From the NCBI GenBank assembly GCA_963836905.1, contig CAWIKY010000002.1:84550-148549 (forward strand): a stretch of 64,000 nt of DNA. The letters run 5' to 3'. Origin of the DNA: CAWIKY01 sp963836905 (GTDB taxonomy: Bacteria > Pseudomonadota > Alphaproteobacteria > Caulobacterales > Hyphomonadaceae). The translations under genes were made by a program, and so were the position numbers. Under the pieces are notes generated by a model. That model was not told the origin of the DNA, did not search any database, and was given only the letters and a program-made list of their open reading frames with translations. This document shows positions 54,673 to 63,648 of the stretch, piece by piece (the first letter of the stretch is position 1; each line of letters starts with the position of its first letter).

Positions 54673-55253
54673 TCAGTTATCCTGCAAGAGATAGGCCCAC
54701 TTCCCGTCCTGAGTAATCGCCAGCCTGAAACCCGGGTATGATTCCCCCGCTTCTATGCGACGGATACCTTCCTGACCGACGAGGTCGATCAGGTCAGCGC
54801 GCTCCATGAAGGAAAGCCGGGCAAGCTGAAGCTCTTCAGGTGAGCGGGCCGCAAAAGACGGCCAGACATAGTACTTTTTCGTACCGAAATCTTTTACGGC
54901 ATAGGGATATTGGAGAATTTCGCGGGTCTTCACGACAGGATCGATTCCTGCACGTTGCAGAATATAAAGATGATCCCAGTTTGGCAGGTCACCATAATTG
55001 GAGCGAAAGCCCTCGTAACGCTCGGCCAGACGAACGAGTTGCGCAAAGATCCAGTCTCCAGAGTGGCTTCAATCTCGCCAAGTTTGTCCGCAACCGGCTC
55101 CGGCAATGTCTCCCTCGCTGCGATCACATCGCTTCGATCAACAGCCCGCGTCTGTAAACCCTGTGGTGGGGGCATAGCGCGACGCTCTTCGTCCTCTGAC
55201 GGAGTACAACCCACTGACATCAGCATCAGTACGGAGAGACAAAGCCGGATCAA
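54673..55253 (-). pseudogene. Lipoprotein of unknown function, frame-broken
   Basis: A protein of about 193 residues with an N-terminal lipobox (MIRLCLSVLMLMSVGC). The first frame is shifted from about residue 71 on. Moving by one base near 55039-55042 gives LVRLAERYEGFRSNYGDLPN and then RAGIDPVVKTREILQYPYA, which joins the second open frame (54673-54933) without a gap. One base appears missing. The domain is not one I recognise. Its start overlaps the HAD hydrolase stop by four bases (ATGA). Confidence 0.7.
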
Positions 55254-55901
55254 GTGACATCGAACCCGGTTACCTCGTGCAGATCTGCCAGTAACCCGGA
55301 TTCATCAACCACCTTGATCGTTGTCATCCCCATCGCCCGCGCAGGCTTCAGGTTTATTCCGAGGTCGTCGAGGTAGACGCATTTTTCGGGCGAAACATCG
55401 AGCGCTTCGCACATGAGGGCATAAATGCGCGGATCCGGCTTGCGTAATCCTGCTTTCGAACTCTCGATGACATGGTCGAAGAGAGCGAAGACGCGGGCTA
55501 TATCGGCCGCCTTGATCGAATCAGACGTCATGCCTGCGCCGGTGCCAACAGGGGCATTGTTGGTGATGCAACCTACTTTTACATGCTGTTTGCAAACCTT
55601 CAGTGCGTTCACCACCGCCGGGCGCAAGTTGCCTGAAAGCAAGGCAAGTACCTCACTGCCCCGAACCCGATGCCCGAGAGCTTCGGAACTCGTCGGCAAA
55701 CCGTGCATCGAACACACGTGCAGAAATCTCATGCCGTTCGAGCTCTGCCCAGGCATTCGTGTCCGGATTTCGTGCATTGACGGACCGCAGAAAGTCTCGA
55801 GGCAATCCGTGGGACTCTTCGTAGCGTCGAAAGGCGTCAAATGGGGAAGAGGTCAGAACACCTCCGAAATCCCAAATGACCGCCTCAATCTCCTCTACCA
55901 T
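55250..55901 (-). pseudogene. HAD-IA family hydrolase, frame-broken
   Basis: A haloacid dehalogenase-type hydrolase of about 216 residues with a helical cap. It begins MVEEIEAVIWDFGGVL; the nucleophile is the Asp in VIWDFGGV. Motif 2 is ITNNAPVGTG, the lysine is in KAGLRKPDP, and motif 4 is CVYLDDLGINLKPA. The frame changes at about 55687-55690: one extra T turns the expected ADESEALGHRVRG into a stop. The substrate is unknown (phosphoglycolate-, epoxide- or acyl-phosphate-type). It lies upstream of the lipoprotein on the same strand. Confidence 0.8.
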
Positions 55902-55925
55902 GGCCGCTCCCCGGTGACTTGGCTG

Positions 55926-57556
55926 TCAGCTTTCGGTCTTGCCAACCTTGGCGACTTTCTCCCGCGCGAAATACTCCTTCGTCATGGAAGCGACGAGTGG
56001 AGATAGTACAAGGAGGGCGATCAGGTTTGGCGCGGCCATCAGGCCGGTCAACGTATCAGCAACCAGCCAGAGAAGGTTGACCAGACTGTTCAGCGCACCT
56101 TCGAGATAGAAAGTTGCGCCATCGGCGTAGAGAACACCGTCAACCAGACTGACCGTCTCGGCACCGATCGCAACCGGATTTCCGTTTATCAGGTATTGCA
56201 CCCCGTCGACGAACAATTGACCGTCCACAAGCGCTACCGATGTTCCGTCAATCGCGAGCGGCTGACGAGCCAGCAGAATGGCGGCACCTGCAAAAACGAA
56301 GAATATCCAGGTCAGCTTGAACGGGAAGATAATGTGCTTGCCGAACAGGAACTCCGCACACCGTTCGCCATAATAGCTCCAGCCGAGAATGGTGGTGAAG
56401 CCGAAAATCGCCAAGCCCCACGTGACCACGTGGCCGCCAATGCCCGGAAGCGCATTGTTGAAAGCCACCACAGTCAGGGCAGACGAGGTTTCACAACCGG
56501 CATTGCGCGGAAGTTCCAGCAGATCCGGACGCACGAAGGGCGAACACGCTTCGGGAATACCGGCCGCGGTAAGAATGACCAGCGCCGTGATTGAGCAGAC
56601 TATAATTGTATCAATGAAGGTACCAAGCATGGCCACGATACCCTGATTGACAGGATCGTTGTTCTTTGCGGCGGCGTGCGCGATGGGAGCGGAGCCCTGC
56701 CCTGCTTCGTTTGAGAAGATGCCTCTGGCCACGCCCTTCTGCATGGCGAGAAGAAGGATCCCGCCAACGATGCCACCCGTGGCGGCATCATATCCAAAGG
56801 CCTGGCTGAAGATCATTCCGAACGCACCCGGCACCGCATCGGCGTTCAGTCCGACGACGATCAAGCCGGCAACGAGGTAGGCGGCTGCCATGGCCGGCAC
56901 CAGGCTGGAGGCAACGGCTGCGATCCGCTTGATGCCGCCCAGGATAACCGCCGCTGCGCCAAGCGCCATGACGGCCCCCACCAGCAGTGCGGGTGCCCGG
57001 TATTGCTGCTCGAAGGCCAGAGCAATTGAGTTGGCCTGGATGTAGGCCCCTGTACCCCAGCTCGCGAGCACGCCAAAACCGGCAAACAGGACCGCAAGGA
57101 ATATCCAGCGGTTCCCCATTCCGTTCTTGATGTAATACATGGGCCCGCCAATATGGCGTCCGTTATCGGTCTCTTCACGGAACCGTACCGCCAGAACGCC
57201 TTCGGCATATTTCGATGCCATGCCGACGAGTGCCGTCATCCACATCCAGAACACAGCGCCCGGACCACCAATGGCGATTGCCACTGCAACGCCCGCAATG
57301 TTTCCCGTACCGATGGTGGAGGATAGTGCGGTCATGAGCGCGGCAAACGGCGATACATCACCTTCGGCCTCACCGGTCCGCTTCTTGAAGAGCTGTCCGA
57401 ATGCATAGGGAATGCGCAAGATCGGCACGCCACCGAGCCGTAGCGTGAGGTAAAGCCCGGTCGCCAGAAGGAGCATCAAAACCGGCGGATAGACGATGAA
57501 TCCGATCCCCACACCAGAGCGTTAGTCAATTCTGTGAAGCTGCGTATCGTTTCCAT
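55926..57556 (-). CDS. Alanine:cation symporter (AGCS), N-terminus frame-shifted, with inserted repeat
   Basis: A sodium- or proton-coupled amino acid symporter (SSF-like AGCS family) of about 544 residues. GTGNIAGVAVAIAIGGPGAVF and SNEAGQGSAPIAHAAA are the family signatures. The true start seems to be ATG at 57556 (METIRSFTEL); the read joins to WGIGFIVYPPVLM if one more G is present in the run at 57507-57510, so the sequence has lost a base. Between the membrane helix near residue 415 and the last one (about 480-500), an inserted loop holds two copies of a 28-residue repeat (SVALVDGQLFVDG and TVSLVDGVLYADG). Confidence 0.88.
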
Positions 57557-57665
57557 CAATTTCCCCTGCGCCCTAGGCGAACAAGACTAGGCTTGTTGGC
57601 GCGCCGGTGTCCAGTTCAGATATCCGGACGCCAACATGTTCCTGACAGCAGGCGTACAGACCGGA

Positions 57666-58170
57666 TTAATCGATCGAAAGGACTTCTTCCTCGTCAGTTT
57701 CACGACGTAACGGGCCGTCATAGTTGACGTCTTTGAAATCGTCGTCGGTCAGGCCCGAAATAGTCCCCGATCTGCAGGAAGGGTCGGCGTTTGAAGACAA
57801 CCGCATTGATACGCCGCGCCACATCGACAGGCCGAATCGGCTTCACCAGAAACTCGTCCACTCCAGCGTTGATTGCGTCTACGATACGCTCGCGTTCACT
57901 GTGCGCGCTTATCATGATGATCGGAAGGAAAGCATTCGGACCCGTGTTGGGCCTTCGGATATGTCGGCACAACTCAAGGCCTGTTTCATCTTCGAGCCGA
58001 TAGTCGATCAGCACCAGATCGTAAGTGTTGTGGCGAAGAGCATCCTTGGCTTCATCGACTGAACCGAATCCATGCACCTCCCTGATTTCGAACCCCGAGA
58101 GGATGGTACGAATGATCGCACGCATCTGCCGGTTGTCTTCAACCAGCAGAACCTTCAAGTGCTTGAGCAT
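57666..58170 (-). CDS. CheY-like response regulator, single domain, C-terminus probably frame-shifted
   Basis: A receiver domain (about residues 1-125) with phospho-Asp in VLIDYRLED, an acid pair in LLVEDN, the conserved Thr/Ser replaced in ISAHSERE, and Lys in FLVKPIRP. A short GPDRRRF tail follows. The given frame stops at 57718. A shift near 57738-57750 would give DFKDVNYDGPLRRETDEEEV and a stop at 57666, a tail style I know from related single-domain regulators, but this is less certain than the other frame breaks. No DNA-binding domain is present. The partner kinase is not next to it; the kinase gene at 50.4 kb is a candidate. Confidence 0.78.
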
Positions 58171-58281
58171 GCCCCACCTCCAAGCATACGCGCCTAGCCT
58201 CCGTCCCTGGAAGTCAAGGTTTCCAACGCTTGTTCTTTCATTACGTTACAATCCGCGCGCAGTCTGTATCTTTACCGCTTA

Positions 58282-59784
58282 ATGAATATACCCTCTTTGG
58301 CAAGGGACGTTGCCGCATCCGGATCCTCGAAAAATGTTAAAAAAACCAGCCTTGTAATCCTTGCCTGTATTTTAGTCATGATTGGTGTTCTGGTTGTACG
58401 GGCACTTAATTTTGGTGCTGCAGATGGCGACATGATTGTATTGTCGGACGCGGACATTCCGAAAATTGATAGCCTGAAAGCCTCGCAGCGTCTCTCATCC
58501 GTCATTCAGATACCGACGATCACGGTCGCGCCGGGCGACCCACGTGAGGGCCTTGAGGGTCCGTGGAACGACTTGCACACGTTTTTGGAAACAACCTATC
58601 CCCTCGTTCACGCGCGCCTGAAGAAGACCATCGTCGCTGACCATACCCTGATCTTCAAATGGACGGGCTCCAATCCTGATCTTGCCCCCATATTGATGAT
58701 GGCGCACCAGGATGTCGTGCCGGTCAACATGGGTACCGAGACTGACTGGACGGCACCCCCTTTCGAAGGGCGGATCGTCGACGGATATATTTATGGCAGG
58801 GGTACGATAGACAACAAGGGCTCGCTCATCGCGCTGATGGAAGGTGCAACCGCCGCTCTGGAAACCGGTTTCACGCCTGAAAGAACAATCTATTTGATGT
58901 TCGGCCATGATGAGGAAGTTTCCGGTTCCGGCGCTCAGGCAGGCGTCAGATGGTTTCAGGATCGCTGCATTCGCATGGAAATGGTGCTCGACGAAGGATT
59001 CCTGATCATCGAAGACTTTCCGTTGACAGGGGGACGCGCCGGGCTGATCGGTGTGTCCGAAAAGGGTTATATGACGGTGCGGGTTACGTCGACGGCCGTC
59101 GGCGGGCATTCGTCGACACCGCCGCGCAGCAGCGCAGCAGTCCAGCTTGCAAAGGCGATTCAGGCGCTGGACGAGAACCAGATGCCCGCAAACTTCTCGC
59201 AGCCGCCAATCTCGACAATGATCGAAGCGACGGCCAGCGACATGCCGTTCATGCAACGGATGGCTTTCGCCAACAGGTGGCTTTTTGGCGGCATGATCGA
59301 GGGCCAGTTTTCGAAAGATGGCGCATCGAATGCTCTTATCCGGACAACAACCGCACCCACAGTCCTCGTGGGCTCGGCGAAAGAGAATGTTCTGCCGCAG
59401 AAGGCGTTCGCTCTCGTGAACTTCCGGGTACATCCGAACAACACGGTTGAGGATGTCCTTGCCCATGTCCGCTCGGTAATTGCCGATATCGACGGAGTGA
59501 GCGCAGACCTCAACGAAGGCGGGGGCATCTCCTCGGAGGCCTCCCCGGTCTCTCCAACCGATAATCGCCCATACGCGGTTCTTAAAGCTGTCGCGGCGAG
59601 GACGGGTGAAGGCGCGCCGGTTGCACCGGGCCTCGTTCTCGGTGCCACGGATGCGCGATGGACGACTGTGATTTCGGACAATGTCTATCGCTTTGCACCA
59701 ATGATCATGACCCGCGAGGATCTGCAGGGATTTCACGGAACAAACGAGCGTGTCTCGGTCGAGAATATAGGTGCGGTTGAGTGA
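58282..59784 (+). CDS. M20 family metallopeptidase, membrane-anchored
   Basis: A 500-residue di-zinc hydrolase of the M20 (ArgE/DapE/CPS1/PM20D1) group. One membrane helix comes near residues 20-45 (SLVILACILVMIGVLVVRAL). Zinc motifs are MMAHQDVVPV, GRGTIDNKGS and FGHDEEVSGSGAQ. C-terminal parts hold VGGHSSTPPRSSA and TDARWT. The likely reaction is removal of an amino acid from an N-acyl or dipeptide substrate, probably on the outer face of the membrane. Start at ATG 58282. No partner gene is evident. Confidence 0.87.
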   Translation: MNIPSLARDVAASGSSKNVKKTSLVILACILVMIGVLVVRALNFGAADGDMIVLSDADIPKIDSLKASQRLSSVIQIPTITVAPGDPREGLEGPWNDLHTFLETTYPLVHARLKKTIVADHTLIFKWTGSNPDLAPILMMAHQDVVPVNMGTETDWTAPPFEGRIVDGYIYGRGTIDNKGSLIALMEGATAALETGFTPERTIYLMFGHDEEVSGSGAQAGVRWFQDRCIRMEMVLDEGFLIIEDFPLTGGRAGLIGVSEKGYMTVRVTSTAVGGHSSTPPRSSAAVQLAKAIQALDENQMPANFSQPPISTMIEATASDMPFMQRMAFANRWLFGGMIEGQFSKDGASNALIRTTTAPTVLVGSAKENVLPQKAFALVNFRVHPNNTVEDVLAHVRSVIADIDGVSADLNEGGGISSEASPVSPTDNRPYAVLKAVAARTGEGAPVAPGLVLGATDARWTTVISDNVYRFAPMIMTREDLQGFHGTNERVSVENIGAVE

Positions 59785-59850
59785 AGGCTATGCCGCAATC
59801 ATGATGGAAATGGGCGGCCAGTAGAATGTCAGGAACCTGGGTGATCTCGA

Positions 59851-60948
59851 ATGGCTGAAAGCGCTCCCCCCAAACCGGCAACAGGCATGACCGCTGAAGG
59901 GTGGCTGACTGAAAGCTGGTATTTCATAGCAGCGTCCAGATCCCTAAAGGCCGGCACTCAGCGCCGTGAAATCATGCTAGACCAGCCCGTCCTGATCGGG
60001 CGAACGCGAGACGGTGAGGCTTTTGCTCTGCGCGATGTCTGTCCTCACAGGCTCGTTCCGTTGTCTGAAGGTCGCCAGATCGACACCGATGGCACGCCGA
60101 CGGTTCAATGCCCGTATCATGGCTGGCGGTTCGGCGCGGACGGAGTGTGCAGGCACATGCCATCTCTCGTCGAGGGAGACCCCTATGACCCGTCACGGAT
60201 CAAGGTCCGGACCTACCCCGTCCATGAAACCAACGGTATGGTGTTTGTCTATATCGCCAGCGATCCGCGCAATTCATCCGCGCCTGTCGTCCCGCCCCCT
60301 GATTTCGGGCTGGGTCCGGACCAGCCAAAGTTCATCGTCGAGCGTACCTTCAATGCGCATATGGATGACGCGATTGTCGGCTTGATGGATCCGGCGCACG
60401 TGCCATTTGTTCATAACCAGTGGTGGTGGCGCCCCCCGTCGACGGGGTTTCGCGTCAAGGAGAAAGCCTTCGAACCAAGGGATCGGGGCTGGGCAATCGC
60501 CAGGCATCAGCCTTCCGGCAACTCGCTGGCTTACAAGGTGCTGTTCGGTGGCAAGGTATCGACCGAGATCGTCTTTCAGCTTCCCGGCTTTCGCTGGGAG
60601 ATCGTCGAAAACGAAAAAGCGCATCTGGTCACCCTCACCTGCCTCGTACCTGTCGAAGCCAAGAAAACACGGATCGTACAGATCACTTACTGGAAGAACG
60701 CGCCACTCCTCGATCTGCTCACACCCGTTTTCATTCCGGCTGCGGGCAAGTTTCTCGATCAGGACGGCCGGATGGTCGATTTGCAGAACGAAGGCATGAA
60801 GTACCAGAAGTCCATGCTCTGGATCGACGACATCGATGTGCAGGCGAAGTGGTACCAGGCATTGAAACGGGAATGGGTTTCGTGCATTGGCGAAGACCGG
60901 ACATTTGCCAATCCGGTAACACCACGCACGCTGCGCTGGCGTAGTTGA
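59851..60948 (+). CDS. Rieske 2Fe-2S oxygenase, alpha subunit (aromatic ring-hydroxylating)
   Basis: A 365-residue oxygenase. The Rieske cluster is held by C64/H66 (DVCPHR) and C87/H90 (CPYHGW). The mononuclear iron ligands are in the DAIVGLMDPAHVPFVHNQ region (two histidines). The fold resembles Rieske monooxygenases and demethylases such as VanA and TsaM. No ferredoxin reductase is next to it, so electrons come from elsewhere. Start ATG 59851. The alcohol dehydrogenase gene follows 100 bases later; a shared degradation route is possible. Confidence 0.87.
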   Translation: MAESAPPKPATGMTAEGWLTESWYFIAASRSLKAGTQRREIMLDQPVLIGRTRDGEAFALRDVCPHRLVPLSEGRQIDTDGTPTVQCPYHGWRFGADGVCRHMPSLVEGDPYDPSRIKVRTYPVHETNGMVFVYIASDPRNSSAPVVPPPDFGLGPDQPKFIVERTFNAHMDDAIVGLMDPAHVPFVHNQWWWRPPSTGFRVKEKAFEPRDRGWAIARHQPSGNSLAYKVLFGGKVSTEIVFQLPGFRWEIVENEKAHLVTLTCLVPVEAKKTRIVQITYWKNAPLLDLLTPVFIPAAGKFLDQDGRMVDLQNEGMKYQKSMLWIDDIDVQAKWYQALKREWVSCIGEDRTFANPVTPRTLRWRS

Positions 60949-61048
60949 TCGGCAACTGCAAAATTGCCTTTCTCCATTTGAAAGGAACATTCACGCCGCC
61001 CTCCCCGTTGCTTCTCTGAATTTGGTGCAACTTTGCAGGAGCGGACAG

Positions 61049-62112
61049 ATGAAAGCCTTCGGATATGGAACACAAGACGAGCAAGGCGAACTGTCGCCTG
61101 TCACCTTCGACCGCAAGGATGTTCGCGATGGTGAAGTCGAAATAGAAATCACCCATTGCGGTGTCTGCCATTCAGACCTTCATCAGGCGCGCGGAGACTG
61201 GGGCAATACGGTGTACCCGTGCGTTCCGGGACACGAAGTCGTCGGCCAGGTTACCGCTATCGGACATGGCGTAACGCGTTTCAGGGTGGGTCAGACAGTC
61301 GGTGTCGGCTGCATGGTGAACTCGTGTCAAACATGCGAGGCCTGCAAGTCCGGCGAAGAGCAGTACTGCTCCGGCCCGAAAAGCTGCACGCTGACTTATA
61401 ACGGTCCGAAAAAGCCCGACGGGACGAATTCCTACGGCGGATACTCAACCGGGATTATCGTGCGCGAAGAGTTTGTCGTGCCGATCCCGGATGCGATCGA
61501 CCCGGCACATGCGGCACCAATCCTCTGCGCAGGGGTCACGACCTACTCCCCTATGAAACACTGGAACCTGAAGGAAGGTCAGGACGCTCGGGGTCGCCGG
61601 CATAGGCGGGCTTGGCCATATGGCCGTACAGATCGGAAAGGCACTGGGCGCGAGGGTCATTGCATTGACCACTTCTGCAGAGAAGTCCGATGCGATAAGG
61701 GCGTTAGGCGCCGACGACGTGATTGTGATGTCGGATGAGGATGCTGTCGAGAACGCGGCACAGAGCCTCGACATGATGGTCTTGATACAATCCCCTATGC
61801 CCACGACATCGCCCCCTACATCTCGCTAATGAAGCCGAACAGCGTTCTCGCCATGGTCGGAAACATGATCGAGGTTCCGGCCTTCGCACCTGCAAACCTC
61901 GTCTTTCACCGCATTACCCTCGCCGGTTCACTGATTGGCGGCGTGGCGCTGACCGACGAGGTTCTGAAGCTTTGCGCCGAGCATGATATCCGCCCGGAAA
62001 TCGAGATGATCGACATGGAGAACATCAACACCGCGTGGAAGCGCATGGAAAATGAGGATGTCCGCTTCCGGCACGTTATCGACATGGCGAGCCTGAAGCG
62101 CCGGACTGGTGA
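61049..62112 (+). pseudogene. Zinc-dependent alcohol dehydrogenase, three frame breaks
   Basis: A medium-chain Zn-dehydrogenase of about 354 residues of the cinnamyl-alcohol/YahK type. CGVCHSD and GHEVVGQV are the catalytic zinc site, and CQTCEACKSGEEQYC the structural zinc site. The NAD(P) motif GIGGLGHMA lies in another frame after one extra G near 61582. A second break near 61784 (one G missing, restoring LDTIPYAHDIAPYISL) and a third near 62096 (one A missing, restoring the natural end LKAPDW at 62112) follow. The protein would otherwise be complete. It precedes an aldehyde dehydrogenase gene that has many more breaks. Confidence 0.82.
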
Positions 62113-62210
62113 ACTTGAAGGCTCGGCGACGCAGTTCTCGGTCCTGACCGCGGCGACGTCGTCGGCCGCTAGACGCCCTTCCCTCACTTATCAGGTACCG
62201 GAGACATTTC

Positions 62211-63593
62211 ATGAGTTCGACATTCGAAACCACCAACCCGGCAACGGGCAGAAGATCAAGACCTGCGACTTACGCCACCGACGCTGATGTAAAAAACGCC
62301 ATCGAGGGTTGTCATTCAGCATTTATGGATTGGCGGCATCGACCGCTTGATGAGCGCGCGGACCAGATCCGCAAGATCGGCAAGGCGCTGACAGACCGCA
62401 AGGAAGAGCTTGCAAAGCTGATGACCGAGGAGATGGGTAAACTCCTTTCCCAAAGCCGGCAAGAAGTCGATTTATGCGCTGCCATTTGCGACTGGACTGC
62501 CGAAAATGCCAGCGAAGCTCTGAAAGGCGAGGAGCGCGATCTTGGTGACGGCGCGAAAGGATATATTTCGCACGAGCCGATCGGTGTGATTTACGGAATC
62601 CAGCCGTGAATTATCCCGCTTATCAGGTCGTTCGCTATTCAATTGCCAATCTCATGGCGGGCAATGGTGTGCTTCTCAGGCACGCCGCCAACGTTACCGG
62701 CTGCGGACATCTTCTGGGCGAAATCTACGAAAACGCTGGTTTGCCAAAACATCTGTTCAGCGTGCTGATCATCGATCACGATCAGTCGGACGACATTATC
62801 AAGAAAATGGCAGGGTGCGCGGCGTGACGCTTACAGGGAAGTCCCGTTGCAGGTCGAAAGATCGGCGAGAAGGCCGGTGCCGCCTTGAAGAAAACCGTTC
62901 TCGAGCTTGGTTCCAACGATGCTTACATCGTCCTCGATGACGCCGATATTGAAAAGGCCGTCGAGAATTGCGTCAAGGGCCGCATCTACAACAACGGCGA
63001 AACGTGCATTGCCGCGAAACGGTTCATCGTGGTCGATGCCGTTTACGATGATTTCAAGGCGGCATTCGTGAAGTCCATGAGCGGCATTACCACGGGCGAC
63101 CCAACTGGAGACTAGACGTAGATATGGGGCCGATGGCGCGCAAGGATTTGCGCGAGGACCTTCATGAGCAAGTGGAGAAAAGCGTCCAGAACGGCGCGCA
63201 AATTCTCTGCGGCGGCAAGGTCCCCGATGGCGAAGGATATTTCTATCCGGCCACAGTTCTGGAAAATGTCTCACCCGGCCAGCCCGCCGATGACGACGAA
63301 CTCTTCGGCCAGTCGCTGCACTCATTCGTGCCAAAGACACCGACGACGCGATGCGGATCGCCAATGACAGCAAGTTCGGCCTGGGCGGCGGCATCATGAC
63401 GACCAATCCCGAGCGCGCAGTTGAGCTGGCGCAAAAGCACTTCGATACCGGGATGGTCTTCATCAACGGTTTCGGACTTGCCAAGCCGAACATGCCTTTT
63501 GGCGGCGTGAAGGATTCCGGCTATGGCCGCGAACATGGCGGGTTTGGTATGCGGGAGTTCGTCAACACCAAGGCCGTGATGGTGCTGGGCTGA
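62211..63593 (+). pseudogene. Aldehyde dehydrogenase (succinate-semialdehyde type), many frame breaks
   Basis: An NAD-dependent aldehyde dehydrogenase of about 460 residues, split among five reading frames. Family parts in order: KNAIEGCHSAFMDWRHRPL, the Asn of NYPAYQVV after a missing G near 62606, the glycine loop and VTLTGSPVAGR after breaks near 62813 and 62839. Catalytic Glu is in LELGSND, catalytic Cys in NNGETCIAAK, then MGPMARKDL after breaks near 63101-63118, and PVAALIRAKDTDDAMRIAND after a missing C near 63309. The end is PFGGVKDSGYGREHGG. Two compensating breaks seem to lie near 62245-62265. At least seven indels in 1.4 kb is far above the rest of the window. Confidence 0.82.
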
Positions 63594-63597
63594 GCAG

Positions 63598-63636
63598 AAG
63601 GGAGGACGGCGCCGCCGTACAGACGGCGCCTTCCCT
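63598..63636. terminator. Bidirectional stem-loop between the ALDH and ahcY genes
   Basis: GGCGCCG pairs with CGGCGCC around a 9-base loop, with outer A/G-rich and T/C-rich flanks (AGGGAGGA and TTCCCT). It lies between two convergent genes, 5 bases after the ALDH stop and 13 before the ahcY stop, so it can end transcripts from both sides. Confidence 0.75.
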
Positions 63637-63648
63637 GCCCTATGTAAC

